DNA of 29,528 nt from a virus. Below the pieces are notes generated by a model. The model had not been told where the DNA came from. It saw only the letters and a list, made by a program, of their open reading frames with translations, and made no database searches. Positions 15,986-24,597 of this stretch are shown here, piece by piece. Position 1 is the first letter of the stretch, and each line of letters starts with the position of its first letter. The translations under genes were made by a program, and so were the position numbers. Where the stretch lies: positions 1 through 29,528 of IMG/VR virus record IMGVR_UViG_3300009702_001182; one strand, written 5' to 3'.

Positions 15986-17706
15986 AGCGCATACAAGAAA
16001 TTAAGATAAGTAATTTCAAAGCATTCAGAGATGAGCAAGTTTTTAATATCAGAGGCAAAAATATGCTTGTTTTTGGGAATAACGGTTCCGGCAAATCTTC
16101 TCTATTCTGGGCGCTATATACATTATTGCAAAGCAGTTTAAAAGACAATGCTGAGATTCAAAAATATTTTAAATTATTTGATGAGGGAAATAGCACAACT
16201 CACCAAAGTCTGCTAAATACTTTTGATAATTACAATGCTCCTTCCTACATTCAACTTACTACAATAGACGATAATAAAAAATTAGAAACATTTCGTATTT
16301 CTCACGATAATATTAATACCAATCTCAAATCCAATACTATAATAAGCGAATTAAACGAAGCCAGTGATTTTATAAATTACAAATTGCTCCATAATTTTTA
16401 TAGAGGTTCGCATAAGGTTGAAGTAAATTTATGGCCAGTTTTTGAACGTGATATTTTCCCGTTTTTAACAGATAATTTCGGCAATCCGCTGTTAAGTTCT
16501 ATAATTGAAAAAACAAGTGATGTTAATAGGACTTCTAACGGTAAAATTGTTTCACGTAATCAAAAAGATAACAATATAGCAAATCTTAATTCTCTTAATA
16601 CAGAAATTGAAGTATTATTAAATCAAATAGAAAACAATGCGAATGATTTTATTAAAAAACATTTTTTTAATAATAAAGACGTGATTAAGATAAATCTACA
16701 ATTCAGCAAAAAATTTACATTTGATAAGGTAAAGAAAAAGCTTTGGGACGATGATAATACTGCACTTCGCCAAAGTGAACTACAAATACGTTTAATTGTT
16801 GGTGTTTACGATGAGAAAACCAATTCATGGAAAGTTTTACATCGTGTTCAATCATTTCTAAATGAGGCACAACTTACAAGGATAGCAATTGGTATTAGAA
16901 TAGGTGCATTGAGAACCAGAGTTCAAACCACAGATTTTAAAGTCTTAGTACTTGACGATATGCTTATAAGCCTGGATATGTCAAACAGACTTGAAGTCAT
17001 AAAGATGATTCTTAACCTTGACAACAATCCAGACCTAAAGTTCTTTGATGATTTTCAAAAAATAATTCTCACTCACGATAAAGGTTTCTATGAGTTAGTA
17101 AAAAGGCATACCTCACCTCATCAGTGGGAATATTTCACTTTTCATAGCGATGAATCTAACAACGATCCACCTAAAATTAAAATTGATAGAACAAGGCTCG
17201 AAAAAGCTCAGTCATTTTTAGCTGATGGCGAATATGATGCAGCCGGAAACGAAATAAGAAAAGAGACAGAAGAACTTCTTCACAAATATTTAAAAGGATT
17301 AACAGATGCTGCCAATGATGGTAAGTTTATCCCTCTTAACGACCAATTAAATTCAGCATTAAAAAAAATCACCGCAACGGAACGTAGAGATTTTAATAAA
17401 CTTTTTGCAAATAAAAGTATTTCCAAAAACCTAGTCGAGAAAATAAAAACAGATTATAGTAGCAATTCCAGTTTATCCCCAGCTGAAAAAGGTAAGTTGA
17501 CTAGTTTGAAGAATAGATTATTCGATTATTTAATTAAACAATATGAAATACAAGTTGACAAAGAAAAGATTTTAGACGAAACAAAGGATATTTTACAGAG
17601 AATCATGAACCCAGCTTCTCATGCATCTTTAACGTCTCTATATGGAACAGAATTACAGCAAGCAATAGATTTGGTTAAAGAATTGAAAATAATATTACAA
17701 CGATAG
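15982..17706 (+). CDS. ABC-type (RecF/SMC-like) ATPase
   Basis: A 574-aa ATPase. Walker A is GNNGSGKSS (32-40), the signature-like LNEAQLTRIAIGIRIG is at about 293-308, Walker B VLVLDDMLISLD at about 321-332, and an H-loop (ILTHDKGFYEL) follows. The insert between the two halves is short, so there is no long SMC coiled coil. The C-terminal domain (about 400-574) is helical and ends in RIMNPASHASL, an R-x6-H arrangement typical of HEPN-like tails on such ATPases. GGAAAG precedes the start, which overlaps the methyltransferase stop. ATPases of this kind act as sensors or motors in defence systems. It is the last intact member of the first cargo operon. Confidence 0.87.
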   Translation: MKRIQEIKISNFKAFRDEQVFNIRGKNMLVFGNNGSGKSSLFWALYTLLQSSLKDNAEIQKYFKLFDEGNSTTHQSLLNTFDNYNAPSYIQLTTIDDNKKLETFRISHDNINTNLKSNTIISELNEASDFINYKLLHNFYRGSHKVEVNLWPVFERDIFPFLTDNFGNPLLSSIIEKTSDVNRTSNGKIVSRNQKDNNIANLNSLNTEIEVLLNQIENNANDFIKKHFFNNKDVIKINLQFSKKFTFDKVKKKLWDDDNTALRQSELQIRLIVGVYDEKTNSWKVLHRVQSFLNEAQLTRIAIGIRIGALRTRVQTTDFKVLVLDDMLISLDMSNRLEVIKMILNLDNNPDLKFFDDFQKIILTHDKGFYELVKRHTSPHQWEYFTFHSDESNNDPPKIKIDRTRLEKAQSFLADGEYDAAGNEIRKETEELLHKYLKGLTDAANDGKFIPLNDQLNSALKKITATERRDFNKLFANKSISKNLVEKIKTDYSSNSSLSPAEKGKLTSLKNRLFDYLIKQYEIQVDKEKILDETKDILQRIMNPASHASLTSLYGTELQQAIDLVKELKIILQR

Positions 17707-17713
17707 GGCATAT

Positions 17714-18135
17714 ATGTTTGACGAGCTAAACAAATATAAAAACAACGGCAATTTCACCTTCAAATTAGGAGATAACCTAAGAGAAAAGAGCAAAGACGTT
17801 CCCAACCTACCTGGAGTTTATGTCTCGCCAAAGGGAAACCAGAATTAGTTTACATTGGCAAAGCTGGCTCAATGGAACAAGACGGTACATTCAAAAACCA
17901 AGCCTTGCATGGTAGCTTAAACAACAAACAAGACGGTATGAAACGCCAAGAGTTCTTTACAAAAAAAAGTATTTATGAAAATATAGATGCATTAGACATT
18001 AATTGGTTTGTTACTTGCGATAAAGAAAACCAAGACCTTCCCGGTTACATCGAAGCTTTGCTTCTACAAATATACTTTGAACTAAATGGAAAACTCCCAG
18101 AATGGAATAAATCTTTTTTGATATTAATAATTTAG
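17714..18135 (+). pseudogene. GIY-YIG nuclease-like gene, frameshifted
   Basis: ATG 17714 opens MFDELNKYKNNGNFTFKLG and continues to VPNLPGVYVS, then hits a stop in frame. One base appears to be missing around 17825-17835. The other frame continues the same protein as AKGKPELVYIGKAGSM, then HGSLNNKQDGMKRQEFF, then INWFVTCD and LPGYIEALLLQIYFELNGKLPEWNKSF. GVY and VYIGK form the GIY-YIG pair. The gene starts eight bases after the ATPase stop, so it was the fifth gene of the operon. The break may be real decay or a sequencing error; the frame on either side is well preserved. Confidence 0.7.
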
Positions 18136-18148
18136 TTAAATTAGAACA

Positions 18149-18519
18149 ATGAAAACCTATAATTTATATTGTGATGAAAGCACACACATAGAACACGATA
18201 AACACCCTTATATGCTTTTAAGTTATATTTCATTACCCTACAATCAAATTAAAATTCACAAAGAATTTCTTAAAAATCTTAAAAAAAAACATCACTTCTA
18301 TAGCGAAATTAAATGGACTAAAGTTTCAAACTCTAAGCAAAGTTTTTATATGAACAACTTTTACAAGGTAAAAAATTTCAATACATTGTTACATTAAATG
18401 AAGAGGGTACACTAGATGATGCTTTCGGCGATGCTGATTTAGTAAACCCTAATAAAATAGAAAAAGAAGCAATTATTGTATTAACACCAGAAAAACATTT
18501 ATTCGAAACAGATTTTTAA
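18149..18519 (+). pseudogene. DUF3800 remnant fused to a second C-terminal scrap
   Basis: ATG 18149 reads MKTYNLYCDESTHIEHDKH and later YSEIKWTKVSNSKQSFY, matching the N-terminus of DUF3800 proteins (RNase H-like fold, CDES motif), but only about 70 residues remain. From about 18340 the coding sense jumps to another frame (FLYEQLLQGKKFQYIVTLNE, then DADLVNPNKIEKEAIIVLTP, ending KHLFETDF) that stops at 18517-18519. This tail looks like the C-terminus of a different protein, perhaps an ATPase. An internal deletion joining two genes fits best. The DUF3800 part is fairly clear. The identity of the tail is uncertain. Confidence 0.6.
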
Positions 18520-18522
18520 TAT

Positions 18523-20283
18523 TTGGTAATAATATGCAAACACAATTTACAAAAGTTGATTATACAGTATCCCTTACTCATTGAAAAAATTGAATTAGGC
18601 GAAATTGGTCTTCCTGATATTCAACGTCCATTTGTATGGAATTCATCAAAAGTTCGTGATTTATTTGATTCAATGTATAAAGGTTTTCCGGTTGGTTACT
18701 TATTATTTTGGGCGAGCAATAATGGTGTTCAGACACGCCAAATCGGAACTGATACTAAACAAGTTGCTTCTCGTCTGCTAATTGTTGACGGTCAACAAAG
18801 ATTAACATCTTTATATTCTATTATAAAAGGCAAATCAGTGCTAAATGATGAATATCAAGAGAAAAAAATTAAAATTGGTTTTCGCCCAAAAGATGCTACT
18901 TTTAAAGTTACAGATGCTTCTGTAATTCGCAATCCCGAATTTATTCCAGATATTTCGGTTGTGTGGTCAACATCAACCTCACATATAAGGTTTGTTAATA
19001 GTTTTGTTGCAAAACTTAAAGAAACTTCAGAGTTATCAAAAGAAGAAGAAGATGTTATTAGTCACAATATTGACAAATTATATGATCTCCACTATTATCC
19101 ATTTACTGCTTTAGAGCTCTCATCTGGTATTGACGAAGAACAAGTTGCAAATGTTTTTGTAAGGATTAACAGTCAAGGCATTAAACTTAATCAAGCCGAT
19201 TTTATACTTACTTTAATGTCAGTTTTTTGGGACGAAGGAAGAACACAACTTGAAAAATTCTCTCGTACATGTAAGTTACCATCAACATCAAATGCATCTC
19301 CATTTAATTACTTTATTGAACCTAGTCCTGATCAATTACTTCGAATTGCTATTGGCTTAGGTTTCCGCAGAGCAAGATTAAAATATGCTTATTCCATTCT
19401 GAGAGGGAAAGATCTTCAAACAGAAAAATTTTCAGAAGAAAAAAGAGAGGAGCAATTTGCAATATTAAAAGTAGCTCAAGATTATTCGTTAGATCTTGTA
19501 AACTGGCATGAATTTCTTAATTGCTTAAAAATTGCTGGGTTTAAAAGTTCTTCACAAATAAGCTCTAACGTTGGTTTATTGTATACTTATGTTTTTTATC
19601 TACTTGGTAAGCGTGATTTTCACATTGATCATTATGTTTTAAGAAAAATTATTGCCAAATGGTTTTTTATGCAATCCATCACACGTAGATATAGTGGTTC
19701 ACCTGAAACAGTTATGGAAGGCGATCTTACACGTTTTAGAGAGATAAGCACTTCTCAAGAGTTTATAACTATATTAGATAAACTGGTTGCAGACACTTTA
19801 ACCGATGATTTCTGGAATATAACTTTGGTTAATGATCTTTCCGTGTCGACCGCCACCTCCCCAGCAATTTTTTCCTATTATGCTTCTTTAATATTACTTG
19901 ATTCTAATGTTTTATTCTCACAATTAAAGGTTTCTGAGTTAATTGATCCATCGATAAGAAAAGTTAAATCAATTGAAAGACATCATTTATTCCCAAAAAA
20001 TTATCTTAAGTCATTAGAAATAACAGATATAAAAGAAGTAAACCAAATAGCCAACTTTGCTCTAGTTGAATGGCATGATAATATTGATATTTCCGATAAA
20101 TCTCCAACAGATTATTTACCTGAATATCTTGATAGATTGTCTCCTGAAGAAAAACAAAAAATGTACTATTGGCATGCACTTCCTGAAAAATGGGAAGAAA
20201 TGAAATATAAAGAATTCCTTGAAAACAGAAGAAAACTTATTGCAAATGTTATTCGTGCTGGTTTTAAAAAATTAGATTTATGA
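18523..20283 (+). CDS. DUF262/GmrSD-type nuclease protein, start frameshifted
   Basis: A 586-aa protein. The DUF262 domain shows IGLPDIQRPFVWN (28-40) and DGQQRLTSL (89-97). The C-terminal part contains ERHHLFPKNYL and later NQIANFALVEWHDN, the histidine/asparagine pattern of the DUF1524-type HNH nuclease. Single-chain GmrSD-like enzymes cut modified phage DNA in an NTP-dependent way. The listed start is a TTG, which gives a poor N-terminus. The natural start is more likely ATG 18534 (MQTQFTKVDYTVS), joined to LLIEKIELG by removing one C from the CCC at 18571-18573. So the gene has a one-base insertion at its front, or the base is an error. It is followed 55 bases later by the HEPN-motif gene. 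Confidence 0.85.
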   Translation: MVIICKHNLQKLIIQYPLLIEKIELGEIGLPDIQRPFVWNSSKVRDLFDSMYKGFPVGYLLFWASNNGVQTRQIGTDTKQVASRLLIVDGQQRLTSLYSIIKGKSVLNDEYQEKKIKIGFRPKDATFKVTDASVIRNPEFIPDISVVWSTSTSHIRFVNSFVAKLKETSELSKEEEDVISHNIDKLYDLHYYPFTALELSSGIDEEQVANVFVRINSQGIKLNQADFILTLMSVFWDEGRTQLEKFSRTCKLPSTSNASPFNYFIEPSPDQLLRIAIGLGFRRARLKYAYSILRGKDLQTEKFSEEKREEQFAILKVAQDYSLDLVNWHEFLNCLKIAGFKSSSQISSNVGLLYTYVFYLLGKRDFHIDHYVLRKIIAKWFFMQSITRRYSGSPETVMEGDLTRFREISTSQEFITILDKLVADTLTDDFWNITLVNDLSVSTATSPAIFSYYASLILLDSNVLFSQLKVSELIDPSIRKVKSIERHHLFPKNYLKSLEITDIKEVNQIANFALVEWHDNIDISDKSPTDYLPEYLDRLSPEEKQKMYYWHALPEKWEEMKYKEFLENRRKLIANVIRAGFKKLDL

Positions 20284-20337
20284 ATAACTGAATATTCGTT
20301 TCCCAATGTTATTTCAGATGTAAAAGGATAAATAAGT

Positions 20338-21051
20338 ATGAGCTTACTTTCAACTGAGTATAATTCTTACGGAATGCCTGAAAATATTGAAGATTTCTAT
20401 TATTCATTTAATCGTCTTCAAAGTCATATGTCCATTTCAGAATGGTCATTTGATACAACATTTGCTGTCCTGGATTCCAATCCTGATATGTTAAGTGAGT
20501 TAGGTTACTCTTCAGATGAATCTGGTTGGGATGCTTTCACATTTGATTTACGAGGATCACAAAAAGAAATTCTTTATGAACAAGGTATTATTTCTTTGCT
20601 TGCAATATTTGAAGGATTTATTAATGACACTTTAAAATTTATTTTTTACAAGGATACCAAACTTCAGTCAAAATTAAAGGTTAATATTGAATATGGCGAA
20701 CTTTCTTCAAAATATAACAAATTGCTCGAAATCATTATTGATGATAATTTAAATAAACTCTCAAACTGGCCTCAAAAAATAAAAATCTTCAGCAAAGCAC
20801 CAATTAGTATTAATTTAGAATCAAAAAAGGAAACAAAAATAATAAAAGAAGCTATTGCGTATAGAAATGCCCTTATTCACAATAAAGGGGAAATCGATTC
20901 TAGAGTTGTTACAGCTAACCCAAATTACGCAAACCTAGTTGATACCAGCATTAGGATTCCAATAGATAGAACATTTTATAAAAAAACCAGTAAAGCTGTT
21001 GAAAATTTAGTTCTGTTTATTGATAATAGAATTAAAGAAAAATATACTTAA
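20338..21051 (+). CDS. HEPN-motif protein (237 aa)
   Basis: A mostly helical protein. Near the C-terminus it carries R176-N-A-L-I-H181, the Rx4H motif of HEPN domains, preceded by an acidic/aromatic helix (EQGIISLLAIFEGFINDTL, 81-99) as in MAE_28990/RiboL-PSP-type HEPN proteins. HEPN domains are often RNases in toxin-antitoxin, abortive infection and CRISPR-linked systems. An AAAGGA ribosome site precedes ATG 20338. It follows the DUF262 gene closely and in the same direction, so the two may work as a pair. The HEPN call rests on the motif and helical context only. Whether it is an active RNase is unknown. Confidence 0.7.
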   Translation: MSLLSTEYNSYGMPENIEDFYYSFNRLQSHMSISEWSFDTTFAVLDSNPDMLSELGYSSDESGWDAFTFDLRGSQKEILYEQGIISLLAIFEGFINDTLKFIFYKDTKLQSKLKVNIEYGELSSKYNKLLEIIIDDNLNKLSNWPQKIKIFSKAPISINLESKKETKIIKEAIAYRNALIHNKGEIDSRVVTANPNYANLVDTSIRIPIDRTFYKKTSKAVENLVLFIDNRIKEKYT

Positions 21052-21479
21052 CACTCTTCTATCAAATTTAGTTGTCTAAGCAATACCTTAAAGTAAATTG
21101 CAACCTTTCATTAGTTGAATTCAGCTAAACTTACATTAACAGCCAGATTTACATAACGAACATTATTTAACTAATTTTGGTCAGTCCCAACATTTCAAAA
21201 ACATTTCTATCGTAATCAAATAATGTAGCATTATGTAAACTCGGCACAGCATCAATGAATATACATAATCAATAAACCATCGCTTCATTCCAGCGGGGAT
21301 AAAATCATCTGCCCGCTTCCATTTCGCTTATATGTGTTATGGGCTTCGGGTTTGCCCGCCGTTGTTAATAGTAGTGTAGGCGGGTCAACACTTCATTCCG
21401 CAAAAGTTTCAAAAAACAAAACATTTGCTACATTTGCCTTCCTCGCCCACAAAGAACAAATACTTCTCACTTTTCATTC
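21052..21479. other. Junction region between defence cargo and head module
   Basis: A 428-base gap between two convergent units: the HEPN gene (plus) and the portal gene (minus). The first part is plain AT-rich sequence. The last third (21290-21390) is unusually GC-rich and full of small inverted repeats, described separately. No real gene or clear intrinsic terminator was found. Confidence 0.5.
21292..21384. repeat. Cluster of GC-rich hairpins
   Basis: Three short perfect inverted repeats occur in a row: AGCGGG/CCCGCT (21292-21297 and 21312-21317), GGGC/GCCC (21341-21344 and 21354-21357, loop TTCGGGTTT) and CCCGCC/GGCGGG (21355-21360 and 21379-21384). The last two share bases, so only one can form at a time. 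CTTCATTCC also occurs twice (21283 and 21391). The GC content is far above the surroundings. It may be a recombination scar, an attC-like site or a foreign insertion boundary. Confidence 0.5.
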
Positions 21480-22655
21480 TTACATTTCACTTTTAACTTT
21501 TGCCATTTCACTTAAAACAAAATCCTCATCACCCAAATTATATTTCTTCATAAAATATTCCTTCGTAAACTTAACCCCAATATCTGTTAGGATTTTATCT
21601 CTCTCAGCAGTTTGTTCTGTTATAGCTTCTTTCTTCTTTAGTTTCACGCGTATCTTTTCAGCGTTCTTTCCATAATTCAGCTCGGTATAATAATCAAACA
21701 TCTGATTCAGCCCCGCCTCTACAATCTTCTTATCACTAATTCCTATATATTCCAGCATTTGTCTATGCACATCACTTGCTTTATAACTTCCAGTAGTTCC
21801 AATATCAATAGTCAATGTAACGGATAATACAGCTTTAGAGATTTCCTTATTCTGGAATTCCACCATTTTCTCAAACATTTGACCAACATCATAACTCGTT
21901 TGCTCCTTAATCTCTATCTGCTGTGATTCACCTCGTGTTACAACATTATTATCAATCATATCTAGCAAATCATCAATCACTGCTTCCTTCTCGCTAGCCG
22001 TAGCAGTATCAGCCACAACACCAATCAAGTAAGGCACACCATATTTTTCAATCAACTCATTCCAGCCTTCAATAGTCGTTTGCTTCAACTTCACTGGCCA
22101 ATAACATCTACTCAAAATCTTCTCTCCATAAGGATTATCAAAAGTTGGTTGGTGCCTTGCCAAAATAAATTTATACTTTGGTAAATCAACTAATTTGTTT
22201 GTATGTCTTGTCATTGTGTTTGTCGCAATGCCATCAACAATTTTCAATTTATTTTCATTATCAAAAGCAAACCATTCTTGTGGTTTAGCTTCAATCTCTT
22301 TTGGCATTATCCGGTTACCTTCTTTTTTCCAAATAATTTCACTAACATTAAACCCAAATAAAATCGCATCCAACATCTGACTAATAATCTGCTGCATTGG
22401 AAAACTTCTCATAATCTCAACCCCTTCATTGCGGTATGTCTCACTATCACTCTCAACTTCCCAACCCATTTGAAGTACTTGCATCTTCCTTTGTAATATC
22501 GTTGCCGTCAAGTGTGGATCAATCAATAAATCCCTGTAAATAGACAAATCATATCCGTTCTGCTCAAGTATCTTATCTGGGTCGGGCAGAATATTTCCAA
22601 TCAAACCCATCAAAGTATTCTTCCTCTTCAGATACTCACCAAAAAGCTTACTCAT
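21480..22655 (-). CDS. Phage portal protein, DUF935 / Mu gp29-like
   Basis: A 391-aa protein with the DUF935 pattern: DRDLL-type start IYRDLLIDPHLTATILQRKMQVLQMGWEV (39-67), then MLDAILFGFNVSEIIWKKEG, KYGVPYLIGV and the C-terminal helical YNLGDEDFV region. Portals form the dodecameric ring at one capsid vertex through which DNA is pumped, and they dock the terminase. The gene is last in the minus-strand packaging unit, 108 bases after the terminase. Its stop falls in pyrimidine-rich low-complexity DNA, and its last residues (AKVKSEM) look repeat-derived. No MuF-type minor head gene follows, unlike in Mu. Confidence 0.88.
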   Translation of the reverse strand: MSKLFGEYLKRKNTLMGLIGNILPDPDKILEQNGYDLSIYRDLLIDPHLTATILQRKMQVLQMGWEVESDSETYRNEGVEIMRSFPMQQIISQMLDAILFGFNVSEIIWKKEGNRIMPKEIEAKPQEWFAFDNENKLKIVDGIATNTMTRHTNKLVDLPKYKFILARHQPTFDNPYGEKILSRCYWPVKLKQTTIEGWNELIEKYGVPYLIGVVADTATASEKEAVIDDLLDMIDNNVVTRGESQQIEIKEQTSYDVGQMFEKMVEFQNKEISKAVLSVTLTIDIGTTGSYKASDVHRQMLEYIGISDKKIVEAGLNQMFDYYTELNYGKNAEKIRVKLKKKEAITEQTAERDKILTDIGVKFTKEYFMKKYNLGDEDFVLSEMAKVKSEM

Positions 22656-22763
22656 AATGTTGCTCCATTATTCAAAATTCTTATCATTATTATTTTTGTT
22701 TTTCCGTCTTTACGTTTATCGTTTTCCTTCTTTCGTTTTCGTCTTTTTTCTAGCCTCCAGCAT

Positions 22764-24155
22764 CTAATAAATCTTCCTTCTCCTCTTATACTTCCTACTA
22801 ATCGGCTTCGGGTTTTCTACTTTCGTTTTACTCCTTAAATATTCCAATGCTTGACTCATACTATCAACCATATCATCATTTTCACCATTTGGAAATTCCT
22901 CACATTCATCTAAGAATGTATTTATAATGTTGGCTGCTGAGCTTGTTGAAGCATCCATCATTGTGTAAAGAGTAACATTTCCGGCTTCAATAATTGGTGT
23001 AATAGAATGCACACGACTAATCTTATCTGTGCTTACTTTAATTGCCTTGATCGGCAATCTCGTTTCACTCCTTAATTCTTGAATTAAACTAATTCCACTA
23101 GCTTTATCCTCAATGATTATTTCATTCGGCTGGAACTTCTCATTCAATTCAACAACTTTTCTTTTTAGTTCCGGGAACTCTAATCTCTCTCTAAAAATAT
23201 CAATTAACGTATATTGATTATTCGTAATCTCCCAAGTAGTACAAACAGAAAAATCATTCTCTTGGTTCTTCTTAAAAGCAGTATCCCAACTCTGTACAAC
23301 CTTATGTTTCTTTTCTTTCTTAATTCCTAATTCATCATTCATAATTCTGTAACTTGTTACAGAGAACCATTCACGTTTTATTATTCTATCACTCTCAACA
23401 TCAACAAACAATCCATATATTTCTTGGTCTCTTAAAGCTGGTGATATTTCACTAGCTAACTCATCAATCTCAGCTTCCTCTAACATCGGGTTATCATAAC
23501 TCGAATAATTATATGACTTCCAGTTTAAATTTATTTCAGCAGTTTTAGGGAATAAATCGGTATGTTCAACATCCACAAAAGTCCTCCCCATTTTCAAGGG
23601 GGTGGATTTAGGAGGGGGTGCATTCTTAAACAACTTATAAAACAAATGCTCTTTGCCTTTATGTTTTTTTCCCTTTGGTGTTCCACCAATTATTGCATCT
23701 GCCTTGTAATCCAACATCATTGGTCTTATTGTTTCTAACCATAAGTTTTCATTCTTTAATATTATTCCAGCTTCATTTATAATAATTAAGTTATATCCAA
23801 ATCCCTCAATATTCTCCGGTCTATCAGCAGATCGAAAATCAATTATTGATTCCTTTTCAGTTCTAAGTTTTATCTCGTTTCTTTGCTTATTCCAATCCAT
23901 ACAACTTTTAGGGAGTCCCTTAAGTATTGGCAAAGCATAACGCTCAATGTATCTTTGAATATTTGGATAGGTTGTATCAACCCAAAGAATCTTTTCCCCC
24001 TTGCCATTCAAGGCACGTTCAATAACATAATTTATCATTCCCTTAGTTAATCCAAAACGTCGTCCTTTAGCTATTACTTTAAACCTTACTTCAGAACCAA
24101 AAAATATCTCATCTTGTTTTTGGTGATAACCTATTTCAATATTACGTACATTCAT
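22764..24155 (-). CDS. Phage terminase large subunit (Mu gp28-like)
   Basis: A 463-aa packaging motor. The ATPase has a divergent Walker A KGRRFGLTK (30-38), Walker B LIIINEAG (123-130) and a coupling motif GGTPKGKKH. The RNase H-like nuclease has D291 (QSWDTAFK), E349/D350 (IIEDKASG) and D427/D428/D431 (NDDMVDS). All catalytic positions seem present. Residues of about 179-193 (APPPKSTPLKMGR) are encoded by a palindromic repeat also seen in the integrase, and residues of about 269-284 (RIMNDELGIKKEKKHK) by AATTATGAATGA-like quasi-repeat DNA. Both lie in loops and keep the frame. The gene lies between the small-terminase-like gene and the portal. Confidence 0.9.
   Translation of the reverse strand: MNVRNIEIGYHQKQDEIFFGSEVRFKVIAKGRRFGLTKGMINYVIERALNGKGEKILWVDTTYPNIQRYIERYALPILKGLPKSCMDWNKQRNEIKLRTEKESIIDFRSADRPENIEGFGYNLIIINEAGIILKNENLWLETIRPMMLDYKADAIIGGTPKGKKHKGKEHLFYKLFKNAPPPKSTPLKMGRTFVDVEHTDLFPKTAEINLNWKSYNYSSYDNPMLEEAEIDELASEISPALRDQEIYGLFVDVESDRIIKREWFSVTSYRIMNDELGIKKEKKHKVVQSWDTAFKKNQENDFSVCTTWEITNNQYTLIDIFRERLEFPELKRKVVELNEKFQPNEIIIEDKASGISLIQELRSETRLPIKAIKVSTDKISRVHSITPIIEAGNVTLYTMMDASTSSAANIINTFLDECEEFPNGENDDMVDSMSQALEYLRSKTKVENPKPISRKYKRRRKIY
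23582..23622 (-). repeat. Palindromic repeat inserted in frame in the terminase gene
   Basis: CTCCCC, an AT-rich loop, GGGGG, then GGAGGGGG: the same layout as the copy in the integrase at 4182-4221, with few substitutions over about 38 bases. It encodes APPPKSTPLKMG between the ATPase coupling motif and the linker to the nuclease domain. Both copies lie in the same orientation relative to their coding strand. Confidence 0.75.
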
Positions 24156-24226
24156 TTTTCTATGTTGTTATTCATTGTCTTGTTTTTTGTCTCAAATCTT
24201 GTATCTCATATCTCATTCCCTGTATT

Positions 24227-24568
24227 TTACTTTTTACTTTTGTCTTTCTTCCCCTCATTCAACTCAACAATTTTCCTAATTATAGTTAACTCCGATTTTC
24301 CCTCAGTTTCTATTTTATCCTTTTGCCCCAAAATTATCTTCCCAAGCCAAATTAACATTGTAGGGTTTCCTTTCATTGCAACTTCAAATTGTTTTCGCTT
24401 TAGAGAGGTTTTGGCAGTTTCAAGCCCTCTTTTAATGACTGTGCCATAACTCCTGTGTAAAGTCCTAACACTTACACCAACAATCCGTGAAATTTCCTCA
24501 AATGAGCAGTTTAATCCTGCTAATTCTTCTACAAGTTCAATATCAATCTCTTTTTTAGGTCTAGCCAT
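24227..24568 (-). CDS. Small terminase-like helix-turn-helix protein
   Basis: A 113-aa basic protein. Residues 8-40 are a helix-turn-helix (VEELAGLNCSFEEISRIVGV, then SVRTLHRSYG). Residues 62-85 read VAMKGNPTMLIWLGKIILGQ and KDKIE, a pattern common in small terminase-type and related packaging proteins. The C-terminus is charged. It is the first gene of the minus-strand packaging unit, 71 bases before the large terminase, which supports a role in recognising the element's own pac/cos site. A transcription regulator of the divergent head promoter is a second possibility. Confidence 0.75.
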   Translation of the reverse strand: MARPKKEIDIELVEELAGLNCSFEEISRIVGVSVRTLHRSYGTVIKRGLETAKTSLKRKQFEVAMKGNPTMLIWLGKIILGQKDKIETEGKSELTIIRKIVELNEGKKDKSKK

Positions 24569-24597
24569 ATTAATAAAGCAATTAGTTTATAAAAAGC

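Noticed and set aside
21334-21675. 113-codon plus-strand ORF starting MLWASGLPAVV
   Set aside because: It begins in the GC-rich hairpin cluster and then runs antisense through the 3' end of the portal gene. No ribosome site, and composition is that of antisense DNA.
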